NCBI GenBank assembly: GCA_009778595.1
Contig: WRJI01000011.1
Span: 1 to 47,098, forward strand
Origin: Peptococcaceae bacterium
GTDB lineage: Bacteria; Bacillota; Desulfitobacteriia; Desulfitobacteriales; Syntrophobotulaceae
Direction of reading: 5' to 3'
DNA length: 47,098 nucleotides
The notes beneath the pieces were generated by a model. The model ran no database searches. It saw only the letters and a program-made list of their open reading frames with translations, and had not been told where the DNA came from. Positions 31,763-40,253 of this stretch are shown piece by piece. Made by a program: the position numbers and the translations under genes. Position 1 is the stretch's first letter, and each line of letters opens with the position of its first letter.

Positions 31763-32164
31763 TCACAGTTTATTTGTTGACATAATATCTTTGTGGAAAA
31801 GATGCGCCTCAATGCTCTTGAGAAGTACAGGAGGATCAATCGGTTTTATGAAATAATCAAGCGCTCCCAAGGAAAACCCTTTACACTTACAATCCTGATT
31901 GTTTTTTCCTGTGAGGAAAATAACCGGAATATCTCTGGTCTCGGGCCGTTCCTTGATTATTTTAATTGTCTCGTAGCCGTTCATTTCCGGCATTTCGACA
32001 TCAAGCAGAATTAGGTCAGGCAGGCGCTTTTCCAGAAGAAAAAATAGCTTCTTTGTCGAAGGCGCCGTAGCGACAGCGTATTTTCCTTCCAAGACACTTG
32101 TGCCGATTTTGAGGCTAACCAGATCGTTATCGACCAGAATGATGAACTTTCTTTTCTTCTCCAT
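31763..32164 (-). CDS. Stand-alone receiver (CheY-like) protein
   Basis: 133 aa: one REC domain only. Features are IILVDNDLVSL (acidic pocket Asp-Asn-Asp), the phospho-acceptor Asp in LILLDVEMPEMNG, Thr in VIFLTG and Lys in FIKPIDP. It starts 2 bp after the kinase stop. It may be a phosphate sink or an intermediate between the kinase Hpt domain and the AraC-type regulator. Confidence 0.92.
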   Translation of the reverse strand: MEKKRKFIILVDNDLVSLKIGTSVLEGKYAVATAPSTKKLFFLLEKRLPDLILLDVEMPEMNGYETIKIIKERPETRDIPVIFLTGKNNQDCKCKGFSLGALDYFIKPIDPPVLLKSIEAHLFHKDIMSTNKL

Positions 32165-32166
32165 AA

Positions 32167-35037
32167 CTACCTCACATAGTCTTCAATAAGGGTCAACGCT
32201 TCGTCATAATCCGTCACCAACACAAGATCCATGATTTGTTCAAGTGTCCTCTTGGTTGTGGCATCCAGAGAATACTGTTTGGGCAAATCTTTGAGTCCTT
32301 TCAGTATTGTGCTGAGATCTTCAATCCTAGATGTTTTCAAAGCCTCAGCCAGTTCCCCCAAAAGAACATACAGGTCTGACCGGGCACTGACAGAGGATTC
32401 CTCAGAAGCGATCTCACCGGAGGTCTCACCGGACGTCTCACCGTCGTCCAGAGCCATTTGGATTCTTTTTGCCAGCTCCGCAAAACACTCCAGAAAATCC
32501 GGCAAGTTTTCCCTTAGAGAATCCATATCTCCGGCATCTCCCGCAACTTCAATCACAACAGCTTTGTCAACAGCTTGTGCCGCGCCGATATAAGCCGCTG
32601 TATTCTTCAGGGCGTGGGCGTGAAACCCCGCCAAGGAGGGATCAACCTCTTCGGACTGTAGCAGAGGCAGGCGTGATGCCGTTTCTTTGCAGAACAACGA
32701 CAACACTTCGCGGTATACCGCCTCCGAACCTCCGGTCATAGCGATACCTCTCAGGGTATCGACACCGGGGATCGGGGGAAGAAACCGGGATCTCCCTGAA
32801 GGTTCGTTCGTTCCCTCATTTCCGAACCCGAGGGTTTTCATCTCATTGGGTATCCAACGGTCAATAATATAGTCGAGTTCAGAAATATCTATCGGTTTCG
32901 CCAAAAAAGCACTGAACCCTTTTTCAATGAACATTTCACGCATTCCGGAAACAGCGTTGGCCGTCAACGCGACAATAGGGATTTTCTTGTGGGGGATGCC
33001 GTCTCTCTCGTGGCGGGCCTTTTCCCAAGCGCGAATTGCGGCGGTCGCCTCAATTCCGTTCATCTCTGGCATAATGTGATCCATGAAAACAATATCGTAG
33101 TTCTGATTCATAACCAACTCAACCGCTTCTTTGCCGCTTTGACAGGTGTCCACTACGGCGTTATAAGACGTCAGCAGACCCTTGGCCACTTTCAGGTTCG
33201 CGACAATATCATCTACAACCAGCAACCTCGCGCCGGGAATCGAATAATGAATCGCGTTGGGGCCCAAAGAACTGTCAATATAGTCCCTGTTATCCGATTC
33301 CCCGTTCAGGATATTGGCAATCGAAAAAGAATTCACCGGCATGGAAACAAGACGCACACGGGGAATGTAGACTTCTGTACCCCATTCCGCCATGAGAGCC
33401 AGCTGCGGCGTCTCTTCACCGGAATTGGTTATGGTCTCCATGATTTGATTGATCTCCTCATAGAGATGAAAGGCGGAAAAAACAAGGAACCATGTATCGC
33501 TGCGCAAGGTTTCGGCAAACGCATCCGGATCGACCACCAAAGTATGGGGAACGCCTAAATTAGTCAGCGTCCAACACACCGACTCGGCGTATATGTGACG
33601 GGGCTCGTAGACCAGAACTTTTTTCTGCCGGGGATCCTCGACCGCCGCAACGGAAATATCTGAGTCGATACGCTGAGGAACCACGACGGTGAATGTGCTC
33701 CCTGAACCATATTCGCTCGTGACAGAAATATCCCCACCCATAGCGTCACAGAGCCTTTTGGTGATAGCCAGCCCCAGTCCCGTTCCCTCAATACCCTGGT
33801 TCATCCTATCCCCGACCTGGACGAACTCTCCGAAAATCTTAGCCTGATCCCCCCGTTTGATGCCTTGCCCGGTGTCGGTTACGGCGATCTTGAGCCAGAC
33901 TTGTTGATCTACCTGCTTCGCAACTGTGATGGTCATCCCAATATGCCCTTCATGGGTATATTTGATCGCGTTAGACAGAATGTTCAAGATAATCTGCCTC
34001 AGCCTGACTTCATCACCGATGAGATTTTTAGGAATAGCCCCGTCAATGTTGGTAACAAAAAGCACCGGTTTCTCGATGAGACGCATCCGGATGATATTGA
34101 CAGTATCATGAATCAGGGATGACAACATATAGCTTTCCGGAACGATTTCCAGCTTGCCAGACTCGATTTTTGTGAAATCTAAAATATCGTTGATGAGAGA
34201 AAGCAATTGTGATGTAGCTTGCTTAATATCCCGTGCATAATCTTTAGCTTCCCCCGAAAGATTTCGTCGCAGGAGCAGTTCTGTCATACCCGAAATCGCG
34301 TTCATGGGGGTTCGTATTTCGTGGCTCATGTTGGCGATAAAATTGGTTTTCATACGGTTGGCCACTTCCGCTTCCTCTCTGAGTTCCTGCAACCGCCGCG
34401 TCTGTTCTCGAATGAGTTTGTCTTTGGCATTCCGGGTCAACTCAATAATCACTGTCACAAAAAGAACCAGGATATAGCCCGCTATCATACGGATGGCCGT
34501 ATCAAAACTATAGCTATAGTTCGACAAAGCAGGAATCATCATTTCAAGATAAATAATCAGCGCCAAGATTGTCGATGCTATGACGCCGCTGCGCATCCCT
34601 AACCCTAGAATTGCCGCCGCGGGAAACGAAAACATAAACAGATAATTGGCTCCGCTGGAGTTCCCAATCGCGATAAGTATAATCCACTGAACGCCGACAC
34701 AAACAGTCGCGATCCAAACCGGAATACTCCGGGGAATTTTGCTCCAGCCTGACAGATAACAAGCAATGAATATGACAGCCATAATGACGCTAATAATTCC
34801 GTCAAGATTAAGGCCCTTATTAAACAGCATTACGGCGAAAGCAATTTGGACAACAGAACCAAAGGTACAGATAAAGTTCTGCAACACATATTGAATAATT
34901 TGATCAGGCCAGGTTAACGCGTTAGCCGTCTCAAACTTTCCGGATGTTGCCAAATTTATTGAGAGCCTAATAAGACGGATCACGATTGATCTTGACTTCA
35001 TTTGAAATCCATCCTTCTTTTGAAATCCAGTCTTCAC
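32167..35037 (-). CDS. Hybrid sensor histidine kinase (TM sensor, HisKA, HATPase, REC, Hpt)
   Basis: 956 aa. About six membrane helices (residues 45-200) form the sensor without a large extracellular loop. HisKA has the phospho-His in [12 protein letters not shown] (His239). HATPase_c has [12 protein letters not shown] (N box), TDTGQGI (G1) and GTGLGLAI (G2). A degenerate receiver-like stretch follows, then a true REC with Asp in [11 protein letters not shown], and a C-terminal Hpt domain with His in [12 protein letters not shown]. This is a BarA/ArcB-like phosphorelay layout. The ligand is unknown. It heads a three-gene operon. Confidence 0.94.
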   Translation of the reverse strand: MKTGFQKKDGFQMKSRSIVIRLIRLSINLATSGKFETANALTWPDQIIQYVLQNFICTFGSVVQIAFAVMLFNKGLNLDGIISVIMAVIFIACYLSGWSKIPRSIPVWIATVCVGVQWIILIAIGNSSGANYLFMFSFPAAAILGLGMRSGVIASTILALIIYLEMMIPALSNYSYSFDTAIRMIAGYILVLFVTVIIELTRNAKDKLIREQTRRLQELREEAEVANRMKTNFIANMSHEIRTPMNAISGMTELLLRRNLSGEAKDYARDIKQATSQLLSLINDILDFTKIESGKLEIVPESYMLSSLIHDTVNIIRMRLIEKPVLFVTNIDGAIPKNLIGDEVRLRQIILNILSNAIKYTHEGHIGMTITVAKQVDQQVWLKIAVTDTGQGIKRGDQAKIFGEFVQVGDRMNQGIEGTGLGLAITKRLCDAMGGDISVTSEYGSGSTFTVVVPQRIDSDISVAAVEDPRQKKVLVYEPRHIYAESVCWTLTNLGVPHTLVVDPDAFAETLRSDTWFLVFSAFHLYEEINQIMETITNSGEETPQLALMAEWGTEVYIPRVRLVSMPVNSFSIANILNGESDNRDYIDSSLGPNAIHYSIPGARLLVVDDIVANLKVAKGLLTSYNAVVDTCQSGKEAVELVMNQNYDIVFMDHIMPEMNGIEATAAIRAWEKARHERDGIPHKKIPIVALTANAVSGMREMFIEKGFSAFLAKPIDISELDYIIDRWIPNEMKTLGFGNEGTNEPSGRSRFLPPIPGVDTLRGIAMTGGSEAVYREVLSLFCKETASRLPLLQSEEVDPSLAGFHAHALKNTAAYIGAAQAVDKAVVIEVAGDAGDMDSLRENLPDFLECFAELAKRIQMALDDGETSGETSGEIASEESSVSARSDLYVLLGELAEALKTSRIEDLSTILKGLKDLPKQYSLDATTKRTLEQIMDLVLVTDYDEALTLIEDYVR

Positions 35038-35067
35038 TGAACATCAATACCACGATCTTATAAATTG

Positions 35068-35096
35068 ATTGTACAAAACACCGTACCAGGAGTCAA
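35068..35096 (-). promoter_or_regulatory. Promoter of the two-component operon
   Basis: TTGACT (35096-35091), 17-nt spacer, TACAAT (35073-35068) on the minus strand, about 30 bp before the kinase ATG. Confidence 0.72.
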
Positions 35097-35130
35097 TCTT
35101 TATTGCAACTTCGCCCGCACGTAAAAAAAG

Positions 35131-35370
35131 CTAGTACTCCGTCCAGTCCAAATCACTTAAATGGATTGCAAGTATTTCGGCACGAGGCAAGGAAGAACCG
35201 ACGACGCATACCGGGCGTCTGCTAGGAGGGGCTGACGAAGTATCTTGCCGAAAGATGAAGCAAGATATTAGTCCCTTACGGACGCGAAGCGTCAAAAAAG
35301 AACAAGAAAATCCACATTCTGAATACTGAATCCTGAATACTGAATACTTGCGGGCGTAGCCCGCATTAGG
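35131..35370 (+). repeat. Dispersed heptamer/hairpin repeat, copy 4, with internal insert
   Basis: Outer end CTAGTACTCCGTC (35131-35143) and CAAATCACTTAA match copy 5. About 130 bp at 35165-35295 is unrelated to the other copies and carries its own inverted repeat (TTTCGGCA and TGCCGAAA) plus a small hairpin GACGC-GAA-GCGTC. The repeat then resumes with AACAAGAAAATCCACATTCT, heptamers GAATACT, GAATCCT, GAATACT, GAATACT, and the hairpin GCGGGC-GTA-GCCCGC (35350-35355 with 35359-35364). Its last bases contain the stop codon of the NUDIX gene. Confidence 0.88.
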
Positions 35371-35842
35371 TTATTTGGGTGTGGTAGAGTACTAGGGCTT
35401 TCGCCATGGTTTTAATCACATTCTCATAAGTCTCAAGCTTCTCAAGCCTCTCATAAGAAAACCAGCCAACCCCGTCTGTTTCAGCATCCCGAAAAGTCAA
35501 ATCCTCATTCAACGCCCGGCACAAATAGACCAAATCAATATGATTGTGCGTCCCATTCTTTTCAATATCCTCCAACAACACGGTAAAAGGCCTCACCAAC
35601 TCCCGGCAATTCTCTTTGGCCACAGACAAACCATGCCGGTAGGGGATAAGGGCTGCTCTGACGCCGGTTTCCTCATAAATCTCTCGAAGCACAGCCTCAT
35701 CCGGCAACTCATTATCTTCAACATGACCTCCGGGAGGCAACCAAACCCGTTGTTTTTTATGTTTGATCATCAAAAACTCATTTCCCTTATTAAAAACAAT
35801 TCCTGTGGCGGTAAAATGGTTGAGTATCATAGGACTTGACAT
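35366..35842 (-). CDS. NUDIX hydrolase
   Basis: 158 aa from ATG 35842, which has AAAGGAG just upstream; an ATG at 35878 would add 12 residues and overlap the HAD gene. The Nudix box GX5EX7REUXEEXGU spans about residues 39-61 (GGHVEDNE, then REIYEETG). The protein hydrolyses a nucleoside diphosphate linked to another moiety; the substrate cannot be told. The TAA stop lies inside the end of repeat copy 4, so the native C-terminus may have been replaced. It is co-oriented with the HAD gene 20 bp upstream. Confidence 0.9.
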   Translation of the reverse strand: MSSPMILNHFTATGIVFNKGNEFLMIKHKKQRVWLPPGGHVEDNELPDEAVLREIYEETGVRAALIPYRHGLSVAKENCRELVRPFTVLLEDIEKNGTHNHIDLVYLCRALNEDLTFRDAETDGVGWFSYERLEKLETYENVIKTMAKALVLYHTQIT

Positions 35843-35862
35843 AATCTCCTTTCCATTTTTTT

Positions 35863-36552
35863 TTATGATTGCCGCCAATTCATAATTTCTGCAACTGTGC
35901 GAAATGACGCCAAAGTGTATTCATGAATCGCAAAATCTGCGCCGCTTAAGTCAAAACCCTTAGGATTCGTCCCAGTGAACGCACAGACACACATACCGGC
36001 TTTTTTGCCTGACAAAATACCATTGGCAGAATCCTCAATGACTAAGCACGCCTCAGGATTCATATCAAGCAGTCTGGCACATTCCAAATAAATATCCGGA
36101 AAAGGTTTGCCCTTTTCTTTGTCGCATCCTGTCACAATCCCACAAATCCATTTCGACAAACCAAACTTCTCAACGACAAAATCCACAAGAAGACGAGGCG
36201 AGGACGAGCCAATTGCCATCTTGATCCCCATGGCTTGCAACCGATCCAGGTAGAGGGTCACACCATCAATCAATCCCGATACGTCGTCCCGGACAGAAGA
36301 CATCAACGCGTCAATATAGCGCTCCCGAATCTCTTCCGGCGGCTCATGAAGAGCGAGTATCTGCGCAACATTTTTATAGGATGTTCCTTTAATCATCGCG
36401 GCTTCCCGCTCTCCGTAAGGATATCCGAGAGAGCGCATCATGTTGCCAATCGCCTTATAATACCCCGGTTCGCTGTCAATGAGGACCCCGTCCAAATCCC
36501 ATAATACGGCCCGAACCGGGGTGCCGTATTTGTATTTCTTTAATTCTCTCAT
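35863..36552 (-). CDS. HAD-superfamily phosphatase / beta-phosphoglucomutase-like
   Basis: 229 aa from ATG 36552, chosen for GGAGG 5 nt upstream; an in-frame upstream start at 36582 is less well supported. Motif I is LWDLDGVLIDSE (Asp19 and Asp21), motif II is in IGSSS, the Lys is in KEKGKPFPDIY, and motif IV is IEDSANGI. The helical cap after motif I is of the beta-phosphoglucomutase type. It acts on a small phosphorylated sugar or nucleotide; the exact substrate is unknown. Confidence 0.9.
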   Translation of the reverse strand: MRELKKYKYGTPVRAVLWDLDGVLIDSEPGYYKAIGNMMRSLGYPYGEREAAMIKGTSYKNVAQILALHEPPEEIRERYIDALMSSVRDDVSGLIDGVTLYLDRLQAMGIKMAIGSSSPRLLVDFVVEKFGLSKWICGIVTGCDKEKGKPFPDIYLECARLLDMNPEACLVIEDSANGILSGKKAGMCVCAFTGTNPKGFDLSGADFAIHEYTLASFRTVAEIMNWRQS

Positions 36553-36635
36553 CCAACCCTCCGGAAATAGCATTAAGCCCATTATACACCCATTTCTATG
36601 AACGCATAACCCCTCTTTCGACTCAGGAGCTCCGC

Positions 36636-36783
36636 CAAGCCTAACGCGGGCTTTGCCCGCAAGTATTCAGTATTCAGTATTCAGTATTCAGTATTCAGAA
36701 TGTGGATTTTCTTGTTTTTTATTGATGTTGTTGCAACCTAAGTGACTAAGTGATTTAGGCTGGACGGCTTGACGGAGTACTAG
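36636..36783 (-). repeat. Dispersed heptamer/hairpin repeat, copy 5 (most complete, inverted)
   Basis: Read on the minus strand: CTAGTACTCCGTC (36783-36771), CCAGCCTAAATCACTTAG, TCACTTAGGTTGCAACAAC, ATCAATAAAAAACAAG, AAAATCCACATTCT, five heptamer units GAATACT, then TTGCGGGC-AAA-GCCCGC (36660-36655 with 36651-36646) and GTTAGGCTT. It sits between the divergent HAD and rqcH genes. Confidence 0.9.
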
Positions 36784-36808
36784 ACTAAAGTCAAGGGTAT
36801 GATACAAT
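36781..36808 (+). promoter_or_regulatory. Promoter candidate of rqcH
   Basis: TAGACT (36781-36786), 16-nt spacer, TACAAT (36803-36808). The first three bases are the outer end of repeat copy 5. Moderate match. Confidence 0.5.
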
Positions 36809-36859
36809 AGATAGGACAATGGAAAACAAGTCAATGAACACCACAAAGGAAACCAACAC

Positions 36860-38887
36860 ATGTCCTTAGACAGCCTGACCCTCCACCATCTCATACGTGA
36901 ACTGGCCCCCCAACTCGTCGACGCCCGGGTTGACCGGATCCACCAACCTGAAAAAGATGAAGTCCACCTACACCTGCGGCCAAAACATCTTAGCGGCGAA
37001 CGTTTCCCCGGACCAATACGCCTGCTCCTCAACGCAGGCTCAACATCGGCGCGCCTGCATCTTATCCAAGGGTCCAAACCCAACCCCACCTCACCGCCTA
37101 TGTTCTGCATGATCCTTCGCAAACACCTGGAAGGGGCCCGCCTCCTGAACATATATCAAAAGGATCTGGATCGCATCGTCATACTAATCTTCCAAAACTA
37201 CAACGAACGAGGCGACCTGCAAGAATACCATCTCACCCTGGAAATCATGGGCAAACACAGCAACCTCATCCTAATCAACCCCTTGACCGGTGCCGTCCTG
37301 GACGGTATCCGCCGCTACTCCCACGCCCTGAGCCGCCATCGGGAAATCCTGCCGGGCCGTCCCTATATCTCTCCCCCCACCCAACAAAAAACCCTTCCCA
37401 CCGATGAAACCACATGGATAGAAACCCTTTTGTCCCGAACGGTCTTGGAACTCCCTATTGTCGGAGCCCTCTTGAAAACCTTCACCGGCATGAGTCCGGA
37501 ACTGTCCCGGGAGCTCGCGGCCCGCGCCGGTCTCAATGAAGACACCCCTCTGGATCACTGCGGCCAAATTGACCTGAGCCGCCTCTACCAAACCTATGCC
37601 GAACTGCTCTTACACCGGGATACAACGCCGATGGCACCAACCCTTTACTACCCGGCTAATCCGAAAGCCCATTGGTCCCACGTCCCGTCATACACCCCTT
37701 CTTACGCCGACACCCTGTCAGTAACCCAAGTCACCCCCACGGCTTTCACTTTCACCCCCTATACCCAATACGCCGACCATCATCCCCAACGTATCTCCAC
37801 CCTCAACGAAGCCCTCAGCCTCTATTACGAAACGCGCTCCCTATCCAACAAGAAAGAAGCCTCCCGAGGCTCCCTCCGCCGTATTGTTCAGGACGCCTGC
37901 GCCCACACCGGCAAAAAAATCTCTATCTACCAAGACGCCATTGATAAGGCCACCCAAACCCTTCCCGCCCAAAAACTCGGCGAACTGCTCATGGCTAACA
38001 TATACCGCATCCCACCCAAAGCCACAGAAATCACCGTAGACGATTACACTCAAACAGACCCCGCTCCTCAAACAGACACCCCTGCCGGTTGTCAGTTAAC
38101 AATCCCCCTCGACCCCCAACTTACCCCTGTCGCTAACGCCCAGCTCTATTACCGGCGCTACAATAAAGCCAAAGCCGCTATAGAAAAAACCCGTCCTCTG
38201 CTTGAAACCGTTCAGTCAGAATACGCCTATTTGCAAAGCCTCCTCATCAGCATCGAACTCGCCCAGACCCCTCAAGAAATGGCCGAAATCCATACCGAGC
38301 TAATAGAACAAAAATACATTGCCTCCAAAACATCCGGCCACCCCAAGACTTCCTCTGAGACCCGTAAAACCTCTCGGAAAACCGCGAACCGTCAACAGTT
38401 AGCCGCCAAAACATCCGGTAAAACCTCAGCCAGCAACGCGAAGCCCAAAACCCGCAGCCCGAAAACCCCCTCCACACCACCATCCCGGCCTCACCAATAT
38501 CTCTCCTCAACAGGCCACATCATCATCGTCGGCCGCAACAACAAACAAAACGACCGTATGACTTGGCGCGAAGCCCACTCCCACGACATGTGGCTTCATG
38601 TCAAAAACATCCCCGGATCCCACGTCATCGTCCCCCTCAACGAAACCGAAGAATTCCCCGACGATGCCACCCTACTGGAAGCCGCCGCCCTTGCCATCCA
38701 TTTCAGCCAAGCGGCACATTCATCCCATGTCCCCGTCGATTACACCCATGTCGCCCAGATCAAAAAACCCAACGCCGCCAAACCCGGCATGGTCGTTTAC
38801 GACCGGAACTGGACCCTTTTTCTGACCCCAGACCCGGCTGTTATATCAACTCTGTTGGAGACAGAAGACCGGCATCCGGCGCCATAA
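36860..38887 (+). CDS. rqcH: RqcH (NFACT family, ribosome-associated quality control)
   Basis: 675 aa. The NFACT-N domain (residues 1-180) starts MSLDSLTLHHLIRELAPQLV and keeps the Asp-Arg pair (Asp104-Arg105) needed for alanine-tailing. Helix-hairpin-helix and coiled-coil regions (about 190-490) follow, then a Lys/Ser/Thr-rich linker (about 490-550), longer than usual, with repeated KTS(G/S) units. The NFACT-R domain (about 555-660) has VGRNNKQND and HDMWLHVKNIPGSHV. The protein binds obstructed 50S subunits and adds C-terminal Ala tails. It is transcribed with pyrE 27 bp downstream. Confidence 0.95.
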   Translation: MSLDSLTLHHLIRELAPQLVDARVDRIHQPEKDEVHLHLRPKHLSGERFPGPIRLLLNAGSTSARLHLIQGSKPNPTSPPMFCMILRKHLEGARLLNIYQKDLDRIVILIFQNYNERGDLQEYHLTLEIMGKHSNLILINPLTGAVLDGIRRYSHALSRHREILPGRPYISPPTQQKTLPTDETTWIETLLSRTVLELPIVGALLKTFTGMSPELSRELAARAGLNEDTPLDHCGQIDLSRLYQTYAELLLHRDTTPMAPTLYYPANPKAHWSHVPSYTPSYADTLSVTQVTPTAFTFTPYTQYADHHPQRISTLNEALSLYYETRSLSNKKEASRGSLRRIVQDACAHTGKKISIYQDAIDKATQTLPAQKLGELLMANIYRIPPKATEITVDDYTQTDPAPQTDTPAGCQLTIPLDPQLTPVANAQLYYRRYNKAKAAIEKTRPLLETVQSEYAYLQSLLISIELAQTPQEMAEIHTELIEQKYIASKTSGHPKTSSETRKTSRKTANRQQLAAKTSGKTSASNAKPKTRSPKTPSTPPSRPHQYLSSTGHIIIVGRNNKQNDRMTWREAHSHDMWLHVKNIPGSHVIVPLNETEEFPDDATLLEAAALAIHFSQAAHSSHVPVDYTHVAQIKKPNAAKPGMVVYDRNWTLFLTPDPAVISTLLETEDRHPAP

Positions 38888-38914
38888 CCAAACACCTCAC
38901 AAAGGAGAACACTT

Positions 38915-39631
38915 ATGACCACACACCAAACAACGACCCTTCAGCCTACGACCCCGCTGACCTCCGACGCCGTCCGTAGGATATTCGAAGAAACAGGCGC
39001 CCTGCTCCGAGGACACTTTCTGCTCACGTCAGGCAAACACAGTGAATACTATGTCCAGTGCGCCCAAGTTCTTCAATACCCTGACAAAGCCCGCCTCCTC
39101 GCCCAACACCTGGCCACCGCCTATACCGACAGCCAGATCAGCGTCGTCGTTGGCCCCGCTATGGGAGGCATCCACCTATCCCACGAAGTCGCTCACGCTC
39201 TTGGCACCCGCTCCCTCTTCACAGAACGCGTCGACGGTAAAATGGAACTGCGGCGCAACTTCAAAATCGCCCCAGGCGAAAAAATCCTTGTTGTTGAAGA
39301 CGTTATCACCACAGGAGGCTCCGTCCGCGAAGTCATCCGACTGCTCCAAGATTTAGGCGGCGAGATTGTCGGTATAGGCTGTCTTGTTAACCGCTCCCCT
39401 GATATGCGCTCCCCCGATATGCGGGGTCACACCGCCGCAGACACCGACCCCACCGCCACAGACATCATGCCCACTGCGCTCTTTGAATACCAGGCATCGA
39501 ATCTCGAACTCCGCAGCTTGCCTCTCGCCGCCTTGCTGCGACTGGACATTCAGGCCTACGAGCCTGCTGACTGTCCCCTCTGCGCCCAAGGGCTGCCTTG
39601 GGAAAAACCCGGGAGCCGTAAAAGCAAATGA
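38915..39631 (+). CDS. pyrE: Orotate phosphoribosyltransferase
   Basis: 238 aa, AAAGGAGAACACTT before ATG 38915. The PRPP loop VVEDVITTGGS lies at 126-136; FLLTSGKHSEYY and GPAMGGIHLSHEVA are the other conserved parts. It converts orotate and PRPP to OMP in pyrimidine synthesis. A low-complexity insert (about 160-185) contains the tandem SPDMR-SPDMR. The C-terminus has CPLCAQGLPWEKPGSR, typical of the Firmicute subgroup. The stop overlaps the next ATG (ATGA). Isolated from other pyr genes here. Confidence 0.95.
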   Translation: MTTHQTTTLQPTTPLTSDAVRRIFEETGALLRGHFLLTSGKHSEYYVQCAQVLQYPDKARLLAQHLATAYTDSQISVVVGPAMGGIHLSHEVAHALGTRSLFTERVDGKMELRRNFKIAPGEKILVVEDVITTGGSVREVIRLLQDLGGEIVGIGCLVNRSPDMRSPDMRGHTAADTDPTATDIMPTALFEYQASNLELRSLPLAALLRLDIQAYEPADCPLCAQGLPWEKPGSRKSK

Positions 39632-39987
39632 AAACACCCGTAATCATCGAATTCTTTCTGGCGGCGAGGTCAGAGAAATCCAAAGAAAAAACCATTCAAA
39701 GAATCAAAAAGACCCTGGACGACGAATTCCAGGAAATTGTACTCAAAATCGAAGACATCCAGTATCAGATCAACATCGACGCCGAATCCTGGGAGCTGAC
39801 CATATTCCGGGTTTTGCAGGCCTGCCAATCCTTAGGACGGCAATGGATTCTGTCCGGCGACATCAATGTTGAATTCACCGCCTGGTCCAACCACCCCATC
39901 ATAATCGGTGTCGAATCCGTAGGCGTCAGCATAGAAAATCCGACGGTCATGGCAACAGAAGTTGCCCTATGCACGCCGGAAATATAA
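39628..39987 (+). CDS. Hypothetical protein, 119 aa, coupled to pyrE
   Basis: ATG overlaps the pyrE stop by 4 nt. Alpha/beta sequence with a basic N-terminal helix (RSEKSKEKTIQRIKKTL) and an acidic middle; no signal or membrane segment and no family recognised. The coupling suggests a housekeeping link to pyrE or rqcH or a late insertion. After the stop a small GGGTTAACCC palindrome (around 40003-40016) precedes TTTT. Confidence 0.65.
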   Translation: MKTPVIIEFFLAARSEKSKEKTIQRIKKTLDDEFQEIVLKIEDIQYQINIDAESWELTIFRVLQACQSLGRQWILSGDINVEFTAWSNHPIIIGVESVGVSIENPTVMATEVALCTPEI

Positions 39988-40057
39988 GGCCCCCAGTCCG
40001 CAGGGGTTAACCCTTGAGTTTTCCAACAAAAGTAAATTAATGAAATAATTTTTGCTG

Positions 40058-40087
40058 TTGTTCTGCGAAGCTATTGTGTGGTATACT
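40058..40087 (+). promoter_or_regulatory. Promoter of the orphan RNA
   Basis: TTGTTC (40058-40063), 18-nt spacer, TATACT (40082-40087) with extended -10 TGG at 40079-40081. Start predicted near 40094. Confidence 0.68.
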
Positions 40088-40093
40088 AAGAGC

Positions 40094-40239
40094 GAGGAGG
40101 CAGTTCAACGTTGCGTGGCGGCTAAATCGTCCTTTATTCACAAGCAATTGTGTCTGGCCGAGCATATGGTGGGAACTAACAATGGTTCTCCATCGTCCCG
40201 CTATAACAAAAACGGTAGCTACTCTGCCCTCCTCTTTTT
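40094..40239 (+). ncRNA. Structured small RNA candidate, about 146 nt
   Basis: The RNA begins GAGGAGGCAG (40094-40103) and ends CTGCCCTCCTC (40224-40234) followed by five T. The two ends pair nearly perfectly, so the 5' end is also the ascending arm of the terminator. Inside, GGCGG (40117-40121) can pair with CCGCT (40198-40202). CACAA-GCAA-TTGTG forms a stem with a GNRA loop (about 40140-40153), and GGTGGGAAC pairs with GTTCTCCATC. No ORF with a ribosome site lies in it and no plus-strand gene follows, so it is not a leader. Length and closed ends recall 6S or SRP-type RNAs, but the branched interior does not match those I know. Confidence 0.6.
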
Positions 40240-40253
40240 ATTGCGCTTATCCT

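Noticed and set aside
40003-40026. Terminator for the pyrE operon
   Set aside because: GGGTTAACCC has too short a loop and only four T in the tail; left as a weak palindrome.
40094-40239. Riboswitch or leader RNA
   Set aside because: No plus-strand gene follows within reach; the next gene is convergent.
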